Shown piece after piece: positions 28,053 through 36,599 of a stretch of 46,080 bases of DNA (position 1 is its first letter; each line of letters begins with the position of its first letter). The stretch is from an uncultured Oscillospiraceae bacterium (GTDB taxonomy: Bacteria > Bacillota > Clostridia > Oscillospirales > Ruminococcaceae), in the NCBI GenBank assembly GCA_934481355.1, contig CAKSPH010000018.1:1-46080 (forward strand). The letters are read 5' to 3'. The translations under genes were made by a program, and so were the position numbers. The notes beneath the pieces are model-generated. The model saw only the letters and a program-made list of their open reading frames with translations. It ran no database searches and was not told where the DNA came from.

Positions 28053-30626
28053 ATGTTAAGAAGAAGAATTCTTGCTTCTGCTATGGCTTCTGTTATGGCT
28101 CTTGGCTCTGTTGCCGTTGTAGCTAACGCAGAAGAGACTGCAGTAGCTACCAAGCTGGTAAAGACTAAGGCTGACCTCGAGGCATATGTAAAGAGCTTCG
28201 ACAAGTTCCGTGATGACGGTCTGTATGACTACGGTTCCGTTTCCGGTGAGAAGTTCCTGGCTGCCCTTGAGTATGCCGAGAACGTTCTCGATGCTTCTGC
28301 ATCCACCGTTGACGACTACACTGTTGCTTACTCCATGCTCGAGGCTGTTTACAACAAGCTCGCAATCCGCACTGCTGATGAGCTCAAGACTCTCGTAAAC
28401 AAGTGCAAGGCAGCTTACAACACCGAGAACATCTACAACGCTGACCTGGGCGACCCGGTTTACGTTGAGGAGAACAGCGGCAACAACGATCTTCACAAGT
28501 ATGGCTGGAACTACTTCGTAGACGCTTACGATGAGGCTGATTCCGTTCTGTCTTCCGCAGACAGCAGAATCATCACCGACGCTTACGATACCCTTGAGGA
28601 TCAGTTCAACCACCTCAAGCAGTACCCCGTAGTAACCAAGTCCAGATTCAGAGCTGCTCTGAAGGCATACGAGTCTATGCTCCAGAACGAGTTCAAGTAT
28701 GAGTCCTGGAGAGTTGGTTCCCTCGGCACCGATTGGATCAACCTGAACACCGTAAACGACGAAGCAGGTTGGTGGGGCTACTCCGGACAGAAGTATGCAT
28801 ACGGCACACTTTATGCACATCTCCAGAGCGCAGAGTCCACAATCAGAGAGAAGTACGACACAATGGATGAGATCAAGTCCCTCAACAAGACCTCTGATCC
28901 TGACATCGTAAAGGCTTGCTTCGCTGCTGAGAACGCTGTATCAGTTATGAACGACTGGAAGGCTGACGACACAACAAGAGGCTCCAAGTCCGCTGTTCAG
29001 AAGCTCCTCAACACATACCACGGCAGACTCGTACACGACTATGCAACAACTGCTGCACAGGAACTGTTCGACAAGGTTCTCGCTAAGGATTCCGATCTCA
29101 AGGTTGAGACCGAGATCGCTGGCTCCGAGGGCGCTACTGAGTATGTAAAGGTTACAACAGCAGGCCAGGAGATCTGGGTTGCTCCCACAGGCGATGTACT
29201 GGTTGACGCTGATAACGACGGTCACGGCACATATGCTAAGAAGCTCATCTCCGCTAAGATCAACGTAAAGCCCTCTAAGGACCTTTACCTCATTCTCGAT
29301 GATAATGGCGTAGCTACTGGCGTTTCTGATTCCAAGCCCACCGGCAAGTACAAGAAGCTCACCAAGAATGCTGCTGTTGATCTGTCCGCTTACGTTGCAG
29401 TAAACGTTGACGATGTTACAGACGCTGACAATGCTAAGCTCAACAACGTACTCGACGGTAAGGATGAGTTCGGCTGGGTAGCTTGCGAAGTTGGCCACGA
29501 TCACCCGGGCGGAGACGGTACACCTGTTTGCGATAGAGACGGTAAGTGGGGCTCTGTTCAGAGCACAGAACAGATCACTGTTCCTACCTACACAACATCC
29601 CAGGGCAAGACTGTAACAACAGTTGCTAAGCTCGGTCAGGCTATGCAGCTTGCTGCTGATTACCTCACCGGCGATAAGGATGTAATCGCTGCTTCTGATA
29701 TCTACGCAATCGATACAACAGACAGCATCGCAAAGGATACCGCTAAGGGCTCCTCTGCTGAGTGGACTCTGGTTTACAGATACCTCAAGTATGCTCTGTC
29801 CGACAAGTATGATGCAGACAACGCTACTCACACCAAGGCTGAGGTTGTAGCTCTCATCGAGAAGGCTTATGATCTGGCTGAGAAGACCGGTGACGCTGCT
29901 CTGTTCGCATACTATCACCAGAACCTCGTTGACCTCCGTAAGGCTGCTAACGAGTGGGTAAAGGCTGCTAACAAGGATAAGAAGTACAAGGACAATGTTA
30001 CCCGCATCAACGGCAACACTGCTACATCTATGTACAACGACCTCAACGGCGCTTACACCAAGCTTGAGGAGATGTTCAACAGATATGCAGTATCCTTCGG
30101 CGATGTATACAACAAGATCGCTGATACCAAGTCTGCTATCGATGAGGGCGAGATCAAGGCTACTGACGAGCTGATTGCTGCACTCGAGAAGACAGCTTAC
30201 GCTCTGTCCACCGTTGGCTCTTATGAGGAAGAGTACGATGTAGAGAACGATGCGTTCACTTCTGATCGTATATTCCAGAGCTTCAACCGTCTGAACACTG
30301 TTAACGAGAAGTTCACACTTACTCTTACAAACGGTCACGCTGTAATCCTGAATAAGGACAACAGTGCTGTAACAGCTTCTCACGTTGATCTGTACGATGC
30401 ATATAAGGCACTCGATGCAGAGGTTAAGAAGCAGACTGATCCTGAGGTTAAGCTCGGCGATGTAAACGGCGACGGCGTTGTTAACGCACTCGACGCTTCT
30501 GCAATCCTGAAGGCTGTTGTAGCTGGCACAGAGATCGACGTTAAGGTTGGCGACTACAATGCTGACGGCACTGTAAACGCTCTCGATGCTTCTGCAATCC
30601 TGAAGTTCGTTGTATCTCAGGGCTAA
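28053..30626 (+). CDS. Large secreted helical protein with C-terminal dockerin
   Basis: An 857-residue protein. The signal peptide is about 1-26 (RRRILASAMASVMALGSVAVVANA). Much of residues 35-330 and 540-780 is built of alternating helices rich in Lys, Glu, Ala and Tyr (for example FLAALEYAENVLDASASTV, YSMLEAVYNKLA), recalling FIVAR-like repeats, so the protein looks like an elongated stalk or scaffold. A central beta-rich region holds GHDHPGGDGTPVCDRDGKWG. A type I dockerin ends it (about 799-857): GDVNGDGVVNALDASAILK and GDYNADGTVNALDASAILK, with Ala-Leu at the recognition positions as in the other dockerin here. No catalytic motif was seen. AGGAGG precedes ATG. Codon bias is extreme, like its neighbours. 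Confidence 0.85.
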   Translation: MLRRRILASAMASVMALGSVAVVANAEETAVATKLVKTKADLEAYVKSFDKFRDDGLYDYGSVSGEKFLAALEYAENVLDASASTVDDYTVAYSMLEAVYNKLAIRTADELKTLVNKCKAAYNTENIYNADLGDPVYVEENSGNNDLHKYGWNYFVDAYDEADSVLSSADSRIITDAYDTLEDQFNHLKQYPVVTKSRFRAALKAYESMLQNEFKYESWRVGSLGTDWINLNTVNDEAGWWGYSGQKYAYGTLYAHLQSAESTIREKYDTMDEIKSLNKTSDPDIVKACFAAENAVSVMNDWKADDTTRGSKSAVQKLLNTYHGRLVHDYATTAAQELFDKVLAKDSDLKVETEIAGSEGATEYVKVTTAGQEIWVAPTGDVLVDADNDGHGTYAKKLISAKINVKPSKDLYLILDDNGVATGVSDSKPTGKYKKLTKNAAVDLSAYVAVNVDDVTDADNAKLNNVLDGKDEFGWVACEVGHDHPGGDGTPVCDRDGKWGSVQSTEQITVPTYTTSQGKTVTTVAKLGQAMQLAADYLTGDKDVIAASDIYAIDTTDSIAKDTAKGSSAEWTLVYRYLKYALSDKYDADNATHTKAEVVALIEKAYDLAEKTGDAALFAYYHQNLVDLRKAANEWVKAANKDKKYKDNVTRINGNTATSMYNDLNGAYTKLEEMFNRYAVSFGDVYNKIADTKSAIDEGEIKATDELIAALEKTAYALSTVGSYEEEYDVENDAFTSDRIFQSFNRLNTVNEKFTLTLTNGHAVILNKDNSAVTASHVDLYDAYKALDAEVKKQTDPEVKLGDVNGDGVVNALDASAILKAVVAGTEIDVKVGDYNADGTVNALDASAILKFVVSQG

Positions 30627-30662
30627 TTGCTGACAGGCAATCAGACTAATACTTAATATGTT

Positions 30663-30692
30663 CTGCTCCCGGGGCGCAAGCCCCGAGACAGA
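30663..30692 (+). terminator. Hairpin between the dockerin and cohesin-like genes
   Basis: CTCCCGGGGCGCAAGCCCCGAGA forms a GC-rich stem-loop without a T-run. It may attenuate transcription or protect mRNA ends in a shared transcript rather than fully terminate. Confidence 0.45.
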
Positions 30693-30729
30693 GCTTATTA
30701 AAAAGCTATAAAATATGGAGGAAAACTAT

Positions 30730-31398
30730 ATGAAGAAGATTTTATCTCTCGGTGCTGCTGCTGCAGTTCTGTCCCTGACAGCTGTTGCTGCTTCCGCTGC
30801 TATCGCACCCACAATGACCCCTGCTACTCCCGTAGCTGGCGAGACTGTTACTGTTGAGATCGTTGCTAACGGCATGACTCAGGACGCTACAACCTTTACT
30901 GTAAAGGCTTCTGACAACCTCACACTGGTTGACAACGCTCCTGTTGCTGGCGGTCTGTTCTCCGCTGAGACCAACAAGTTTGCTTGGGCTGGCACTTCCG
31001 TACCCGCTGACGGCACTGTTCTTCTCACCCTGACCTACACTGTTGACGCTGCTGCTGACGATGAGGTTTCCGTATCTCTCGTTCCCGATGCTGGCTTCAC
31101 AGACATCGCTGCTGACGCTGTTGCAGCTGTTGTAGTTGACGGCGCTGACACATCTGATACTGACCTCGTTCCCACAACTGACGAGACTGTAACAACTGAT
31201 GATGAGACTGTAACAACTGATGACAACGGTGGCGTAGTTTCCAGCGATGAGTCTGCTGACGCTGACAAGACCGCTGACGCTGCTGATGGCGACAACAAGG
31301 GCGACGGCAAGGGCAACCCTGAGACCGGTATCGCACTCGCTGTAGTTCCTGCTGTTCTGGCTGGCGCTGCTATCGTAGTTGCTAAGAAGAGAAAGTAA
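30730..31398 (+). CDS. Sortase-anchored surface protein with a short cohesin-like domain
   Basis: A 222-residue protein. The signal peptide is about 1-23. Residues about 25-140 have the pattern of a cohesin: PVAGETVTVEIVANG at the start, then NKFAWAGTSVPADGTVLLTLTYTVDA, comparable to the cohesin core in which a small-residue strand precedes G-x-LLTLTFKV. It is shorter than a typical cohesin (about 140), so the match is tentative. An acidic Asp/Thr linker with a doubled TVTTDDE unit leads to the sorting motif NPETG, a hydrophobic segment and KKRK. It may anchor the dockerin proteins encoded just upstream to the wall. Start is set by TATGGAGG 9 bases upstream of ATG at 30730. It is followed by a terminator. 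Codon bias matches that of the preceding two genes. Confidence 0.75.
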   Translation: MKKILSLGAAAAVLSLTAVAASAAIAPTMTPATPVAGETVTVEIVANGMTQDATTFTVKASDNLTLVDNAPVAGGLFSAETNKFAWAGTSVPADGTVLLTLTYTVDAAADDEVSVSLVPDAGFTDIAADAVAAVVVDGADTSDTDLVPTTDETVTTDDETVTTDDNGGVVSSDESADADKTADAADGDNKGDGKGNPETGIALAVVPAVLAGAAIVVAKKRK

Positions 31399-31440
31399 TT
31401 CAGCCACGCTGAACGACATCGCTTCTAAACGATAAGAAAG

Positions 31441-31467
31441 ACCCGCTCCGGAAGGGGCGGGTTTTTT
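31441..31467 (+). terminator. Terminator of the surface-protein block
   Basis: ACCCGCTCC-GGAA-GGGGCGGGT followed by TTTTT. Confidence 0.88.
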
Positions 31468-31770
31468 GTGTTTTGACAAAGTTCTGGGCTCCTAATTATC
31501 AGGCGTAACGCCTATGGTACATTTTAATAAACTTTTTTTATAAAGTTTGTGCAAAATGCCAGAAGAAAAGGTACAAAAGCCTTATTTAAGGAATTTAGCT
31601 AAAGTTAAAAAAACCGGTCTAAAGGCGACAACAATATATTGTTGCAAAAAGGCAGAAGCAGAGAGTAAGCCACAATATATAGAGTGGAAACGTTTAGCAG
31701 CATAGCATTGCCTCAAAAAATGATTATGAACGGCAATTTCTCCATAATGCCTAAAAAAATTCAATCCTTA
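31468..31770. other. Regulatory stretch ahead of the large transporter operon
   Basis: No gene. It contains a perfect palindrome, CAACAATATATTGTTG (31629-31644), and an imperfect one (AAACTTTTTTTATAAAGTTT, about 31529-31548). Either could be a repressor site, but both are well upstream of the promoter at 31771. Confidence 0.4.
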
Positions 31771-31799
31771 TTGACATTAGCGGGTAAATTTGATATAAT
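31771..31799 (+). promoter_or_regulatory. Consensus promoter of the large transporter operon
   Basis: TTGACA (31771-31776), a 17-base spacer and TATAAT (31794-31799). All twelve positions match consensus. The first gene starts 72 bases further on. No other clear promoter or terminator was seen until 45813. Confidence 0.88.
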
Positions 31800-31871
31800 T
31801 AAAAAGGTATTTATGATGGCGGTGTTATGGAATGGTGGTCAATCCGTCAAATCCTGTGCAGGCGAGGTATT

Positions 31872-32585
31872 ATGAAACACATTATAGAAGCACAAAATAT
31901 CTGCATGGATTTTGAAATCGGGGACGGAAGCACTGTCCATGCACTCAGGGGGATCAATTTACAGATCCCGCCGAACCGGCTTTCCGTCCTTCGGGGGCGT
32001 TCCGGCTCCGGCAAAACTACGCTGATCAACATTCTCGGTGCGCTTGACCGCCCGACTTCCGGCGAGGTGCTCTTCCTCGACAGGGATATCACCAGGCTCC
32101 CTGACCCGGAACGGGACAGACTCCGGCGCGTGGAGATGGCGTTCGTGTTCCAGTCCGTGGCTCTCATCTCAACGATGACTGCGTTTGAGAATGTGGAGTT
32201 CGCGCTGCGGCTCACAAAGCTCCCGTATAAGGAGCGCGTCGAAAGAGCACGACAGAGCTTGATTCAGGTAGGTCTGGAGAAGCGGATGAACCACAGACCC
32301 GGAGAGATGTCCGGCGGCGAACAGCAGAGAGTTGCGATCGCCAGAGCTATATCACATTCACCGAAGATCATCTTCGCCGATGAGCCCACGGCAGAGCTTG
32401 ATTCCCCCACTGCAATGGCGGTAATGAAGCTGTTCCGCGACCTCGTAAGGCAGAACGATCTCACAATAGTCATGACGACGCATGACACCACAATGATGGA
32501 ACAGGCTGATATCGTTTACACGCTGGAGGACGGCGTGATTTCTGACGTTAAGGAAAATGTTCCGGGGGAGGGCGCAGATGCCTAA
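31872..32585 (+). CDS. ABC transporter ATP-binding protein, MacB/LolD-like
   Basis: A 237-residue nucleotide-binding subunit. Walker A is GRSGSGKT (42-49), the Q-loop is VFQSVAL, the signature is MSGGEQQRVAIARA, Walker B is IIFADEPTAELD, and the switch is MTTHD. The length and the SGGEQQR signature place it with MacB/LolD/FtsE ATPases. It has no TOBE regulatory domain, unlike the 360-residue MsmK/MalK type that normally powers sugar importers. First gene of the operon; ATG at 31872 is chosen because the protein then begins like its family, with GCGAGG upstream. It overlaps the second ATPase gene by 8 bases, suggesting a heterodimer. No FtsX/MacB-type permease is in the operon; the only candidate permeases are MalF/MalG-like. 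Confidence 0.92.
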   Translation: MKHIIEAQNICMDFEIGDGSTVHALRGINLQIPPNRLSVLRGRSGSGKTTLINILGALDRPTSGEVLFLDRDITRLPDPERDRLRRVEMAFVFQSVALISTMTAFENVEFALRLTKLPYKERVERARQSLIQVGLEKRMNHRPGEMSGGEQQRVAIARAISHSPKIIFADEPTAELDSPTAMAVMKLFRDLVRQNDLTIVMTTHDTTMMEQADIVYTLEDGVISDVKENVPGEGADA

Positions 32586-33486
32586 AAAAGTACTCCTGGC
32601 CCCGCCCGAAAACATCATGGTGCAGGCGGAAAACCTCGTAAAGATCTACAAATCCCGCGACGTTGAGGTAATGGCTCTGCAAGGGCTTGACCTCATGGTG
32701 GAGCGCGGCGAGCTGATGGGACTGATAGGCTCCAGCGGCAGCGGTAAATCCACGCTGCTGAATATGCTGGGCGGGCTTGACAGACCATCGGCGGGCAGCC
32801 TCTACGTTGACGGAGCCGATCTCCTGAAGTTCACGGAAAAGGATTTCATAGAGTACAAGCGCAAGACCGTAGGATTCGTCTGGCAGAATAACGCAAGAAA
32901 CCTGATCCCTTACCTCACGGCGAAGCAGAACGTTGAAATGCCTATGCTGCTCTCCGGCTACTCCGGAAGAAGCCAGCGCGCGAACGAGCTGCTTGATATG
33001 GTGGGGCTTTCACACAGAAAAAACAGCCGTCTGGATCAGATGTCCGGCGGCGAACAGCAGAGGGTCGCGATAGCGATAGCGCTCTCCAACAACCCGAAGC
33101 TGCTGCTGGCTGACGAGCCCACGGGTTCCGTGGACACGGCGACGTCAAGGCTGATACTTGACGTGTTCCGGCAGTTGAACAAGGCAATGGGCGTTACGAT
33201 AATCATTGTAACGCATGATACAAAGCTGTCTGCACAGATAGACCGCGTGGTGGCGATCCGTGACGGAAAGACCTCCACCGAGCTAGTGCGGAAGCCGGGC
33301 ATTGCAAAGTCGTTCGGCGAACTTTCGGAGGAGGAAGCCGCAGCCCATGAGGAGCTGACGGTGCTCGACCGCGCAGGACGGCTCCAGATCCCAAAGGAGT
33401 ACCTCGAAGAACTCGGCATAAAGGGCGGCGACAAGGTCCGCGTAGAGCTGGAGGACGGAAGGATCTCCATTTACCCGCGTGGGTAA
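32578..33486 (+). CDS. ABC transporter ATP-binding protein with C-terminal AbrB-like domain
   Basis: A 302-residue protein. The ATPase domain (about 15-240) has Walker A GSSGSGKS, Q-loop FVWQNNARN, signature MSGGEQQRVAIAIA, Walker B LLLADEPTGSVD and switch VTHD, again of the MacB/LolD type and intact. After a short acidic linker (SEEEAAAHEE), the last 43 residues read as a SpoVT/AbrB swapped-hairpin domain: LDRAGRLQIPKEYLEELGI, then GDKVRVELEDGRISIYP. AbrB-like domains dimerise and usually bind DNA; here one may instead drive dimerisation or link transport to gene control. Start ATG at 32578 lies within the end of the upstream gene, behind GGGGGAGG. Both ATPases appear catalytically complete. 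Confidence 0.88.
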   Translation: MPKKVLLAPPENIMVQAENLVKIYKSRDVEVMALQGLDLMVERGELMGLIGSSGSGKSTLLNMLGGLDRPSAGSLYVDGADLLKFTEKDFIEYKRKTVGFVWQNNARNLIPYLTAKQNVEMPMLLSGYSGRSQRANELLDMVGLSHRKNSRLDQMSGGEQQRVAIAIALSNNPKLLLADEPTGSVDTATSRLILDVFRQLNKAMGVTIIIVTHDTKLSAQIDRVVAIRDGKTSTELVRKPGIAKSFGELSEEEAAAHEELTVLDRAGRLQIPKEYLEELGIKGGDKVRVELEDGRISIYPRG

Positions 33487-33555
33487 CAATGTAAATGATC
33501 GGGAGGGAGAACCCGATTTGCTGCAAAGCAGTTTTTAGGAAAGGTGGATTTCACT

Positions 33556-36534
33556 GTGGCAATTGAGCGAAAAGCGAAGCTGAAGAGGGTCACATCACTG
33601 TTCATGTCGGCTGTGGTGGCTGCGACCATGATTCAGGTTCAGCTGGCGCCGGGCGCTTCAGCGGAAGCTGAGACGAGCACATCGTCCAGCTCCGATATGG
33701 AGAGCCTCAGCATCGTCAGCAACAAAAACGCGTACAGAAAGTACATAGCAAAGTATACGGACGCGGCTAAACCGATGGAAGACGTCAGCATCGACGTCAC
33801 CGACTTCGAGCAGAGCGACGATATCGACGTAAAGCTCGAGGATTACGAGGGCGAAAAGAAGTGCGTCGCATGGGTTGACTGCGAAGGCACACTCACATGG
33901 CACTTCGATGTCAAGACTGCCGGTCTGTACAACCTCGAGATGTTCTATCACCCCATTACGGCGACGAACACCACCATCGAGGTGGAGATGAAGATCGACG
34001 GCGAGTATCCGTTCGACGAGGTAAAGCTCGTTGAGCTGGACCGCTACTGGCAGAACGAGACTGCCATCGGCTGGGACGCACGCAAGAAGAACCAGAAGCG
34101 CCCCCCGCAGGTCGAGTACAACACATGGGTCAACTATCCTATAAAGGATAAGGACGGACTTATCAACACCCCGTATTTCTTCTACCTTTCCGAGGGCGAG
34201 CACACACTGTCCCTCACAGGTGTCAAGACGAATTTCTATCTGAAGGGCATGAAGTTCTTCAACTCCGGGGAGCTCCCCTCCTATGCAGAGATAGCTCCCT
34301 CCGAGGCTGAGATCGAGGCTACTCCCGCATTCGGAAGCAACACCGATATCGGCCATATCGAGGCGGAAAACAGCTACTACACCACCGCTTCCACACTTTA
34401 CCCCACATACGACAGAACGGACTGCTCCGTAAGCCCCTCGCACCCTGTAAACAAGCGCTACAACACGATCGGCGCCGATACATGGAACAAGGCTACTCAG
34501 TCCATCGCATGGCAGGTAGACGTGCCGGAGGACGGCTACTACAAGATACAGCTCAGATGCCGTCAGAGCACGATGCGCGGATTCTTCTCCAACCGCCGCG
34601 TGTACATTAACGGCGAGGTTCCCTGCAATGAGCTTGACGACGTAAAGATCCAGTACAACCCCAACTGGCAGACCGTTGACCTCAAGGATGACGACGGCAA
34701 CTACATCTACGTTCACCTCAACAAGGGCGTGAACGAGATCATGCTTGAAGCTATCCCGGGCGATATCGGCGAGGTAATGGAGCGTCTGGACGATCTCGTA
34801 TTCGAGCTGAACTACTATTACAGACGTATCCTCATGATCACCGGTCCGAGCCCCGACGAGTACAACGACTACTTCCTCGAGGACCAGATCGACGGTCTGT
34901 TCGACTTCTTCGAGAGAGCCATCGACCAGCTCTACGCTGAGAAGAACGGCATCGAGGCGCTGACTGGCGCCGGCTCTGAGGCTTCCACGCTCCAGACCCT
35001 CGCAGTTATCCTCCAGATGGCGGTGGATCACCCTGAGGACCTCCCGCAGATGCTTTCCTCCATCAAGGATCAGATCTCCGCTGTTTCCGCGTGGATGAGA
35101 GACTACCGCAACCAGCCCCTTGAGCTCGACTACATCGAGGTCAAGACCTGCCATGACGACTTCCGCAAGAGCGGTGCGAACTTCTTTGAGTCCCTCGCAT
35201 TCGGCTTCCAGTCGTTCATTGGCTCCTTCTTTGAGGACTACACCTCCGTTTCCGACTCCACAGGACTTGAGAAGACCCTGAACGTATGGATCTCCCTCGG
35301 CCGTGACCAGGCAACGGTAGTTAACGAGCTGGTAAGCTCCGAGTACAACCCCAACAACGATACCAAGGTAAACATCTCGCTGGTACAGGGCGCGGTACTT
35401 GAGGCTACGCTCGCCGGCAAGGGCCCTGAGGTCGCACTGTTCATCGGCGGCGACTTCCCGGTTGTCTGCGCTTCGAGAGGACTTCTCGTAAACCTCAAGG
35501 AGCAGCCCGGCTACGAAAACGTAGTGAGCCGCTTCACACCCGATGTTACCACGCTTTACGAATTCAACGGCGGCGTTTACGGACTTCCGCTGACAGAGAA
35601 CTTCCCGATGCTCTTCTACCGCACCGACGTACTTGAGGAGCTCGGTTACACAGAACCCCCGACAACATGGGACGAACTCATCAATATGCTGCCTGACCTC
35701 CAGAGAAAGTACCTCGAGGTAGGTCTTATCCTCCCGTCCAATATCTCTTCCCAGGTATTCGACGCAGGCAACACATTCGTTCTGCTGATGCTCCAGACCG
35801 GTCAGGACTTCTACAACTTCGACGAGACCAGCGGTCAGTACATCTCCACGACGTTCGACACCGAGGCGGCGGTTGAGGCGTTCACCAAGTGGACAAAGTT
35901 CTATACCATCTACGACTTCGACCAGACTTACGACGCATTCACCAGATTCCGTACCGGTGAGATGCCGATCCTGCTCCAGAACTACGCGTTCTACAACCAG
36001 CTGAGCGTTGCGGCTCCTGAGATCAAGGGCCTGTGGTCGTTCACACACATTCCGGGCTCCTACGTTTACGATGAGAACGGCAACAGGGCAAAGAACGACG
36101 ACGGCTCCTACAAGATCAACTACACCGCGAACTCCGGTTCTTCCGGCGCCGTTATCTTCAACAGCTGCAAGGACATCGGCGCTGCCTGGAACTTCATTGA
36201 CTGGTTCACCACCACAGACGTTCAGGTAGAATACGGTAAGACGATCGAAGCTATCATGGGCCCGATGGGCCGTTACGACACGGCAAACACCGAGGCTCTC
36301 GGCAGACTCAACTGGTCCACCACTGAGTACAACAAGATCAGCGACCAGATGAGCAACCTGAAGGAAGTACCGATCATTCCTGCTTCCTATGCGGTAACGC
36401 GTAACGTTTACAACGCATTCAGAGCGGTAGTAAACAACCAGAAGAACCCGAGATATCAGCTCAGCTCCTACAACAGAGACATCAACTCTGAGATCGTAAG
36501 AAAGCTGACAGACCTCGGCTACTACAAGGGTTAA
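33556..36534 (+). CDS. Secreted solute-binding protein fused to N-terminal carbohydrate-binding-like domains
   Basis: A 992-residue protein with a signal peptide (about 1-38, ending PGASA) and no lipobox. Two beta-sandwich carbohydrate-binding-like domains follow, at about 60-235 (CEGTLTWHFDVKTAGLYNLEMFYHP) and 260-410 (GHIEAENSYYTT ... QSIAWQVDVPEDGYYKIQLRCR). A helical segment lies at about 420-560. A family-1 solute-binding domain spans about 575-992 (TLNVWISLGRDQATVVNELV, KGPEVALFIGGDFP, LPLTENFPMLFYRTDVLEELGY, WNFIDWFTTTDVQ). Ordinary binding proteins are 400-550 residues, so this is a fusion that could hold a polysaccharide while offering a part of it to the permeases. GTG at 33556 is preferred because AAAGGTGG is well spaced; a GTG at 33544 also fits. 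Third gene of the operon, directly ahead of a permease pair. Confidence 0.88.
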   Translation: MAIERKAKLKRVTSLFMSAVVAATMIQVQLAPGASAEAETSTSSSSDMESLSIVSNKNAYRKYIAKYTDAAKPMEDVSIDVTDFEQSDDIDVKLEDYEGEKKCVAWVDCEGTLTWHFDVKTAGLYNLEMFYHPITATNTTIEVEMKIDGEYPFDEVKLVELDRYWQNETAIGWDARKKNQKRPPQVEYNTWVNYPIKDKDGLINTPYFFYLSEGEHTLSLTGVKTNFYLKGMKFFNSGELPSYAEIAPSEAEIEATPAFGSNTDIGHIEAENSYYTTASTLYPTYDRTDCSVSPSHPVNKRYNTIGADTWNKATQSIAWQVDVPEDGYYKIQLRCRQSTMRGFFSNRRVYINGEVPCNELDDVKIQYNPNWQTVDLKDDDGNYIYVHLNKGVNEIMLEAIPGDIGEVMERLDDLVFELNYYYRRILMITGPSPDEYNDYFLEDQIDGLFDFFERAIDQLYAEKNGIEALTGAGSEASTLQTLAVILQMAVDHPEDLPQMLSSIKDQISAVSAWMRDYRNQPLELDYIEVKTCHDDFRKSGANFFESLAFGFQSFIGSFFEDYTSVSDSTGLEKTLNVWISLGRDQATVVNELVSSEYNPNNDTKVNISLVQGAVLEATLAGKGPEVALFIGGDFPVVCASRGLLVNLKEQPGYENVVSRFTPDVTTLYEFNGGVYGLPLTENFPMLFYRTDVLEELGYTEPPTTWDELINMLPDLQRKYLEVGLILPSNISSQVFDAGNTFVLLMLQTGQDFYNFDETSGQYISTTFDTEAAVEAFTKWTKFYTIYDFDQTYDAFTRFRTGEMPILLQNYAFYNQLSVAAPEIKGLWSFTHIPGSYVYDENGNRAKNDDGSYKINYTANSGSSGAVIFNSCKDIGAAWNFIDWFTTTDVQVEYGKTIEAIMGPMGRYDTANTEALGRLNWSTTEYNKISDQMSNLKEVPIIPASYAVTRNVYNAFRAVVNNQKNPRYQLSSYNRDINSEIVRKLTDLGYYKG

Positions 36535-36599
36535 GGTTTAATTCTCTCCGGCGGAAGCCGGAGGGATACCGTACCATAAGAAAAATAGGAGGAATCAGC

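Noticed and set aside
28941..30383. Minus-strand open frame of 480 codons opposite the helical dockerin gene
   Set aside because: It results from the extreme codon bias of the sense gene, which keeps antisense stops rare; no motif supports it.
31872..33486. The two ATPases as an FtsEX/MacB-type export system of their own
   Set aside because: No FtsX/MacB-type permease is present in the operon and the genes run straight into MalFG-type transporter genes. The idea is not excluded if a partner permease lies elsewhere.
33658..36048. Minus-strand open frame of 796 codons opposite the large binding-protein gene
   Set aside because: Shadow of a strongly coded plus-strand gene; its composition mirrors the complementary codons and no domain is recognisable.
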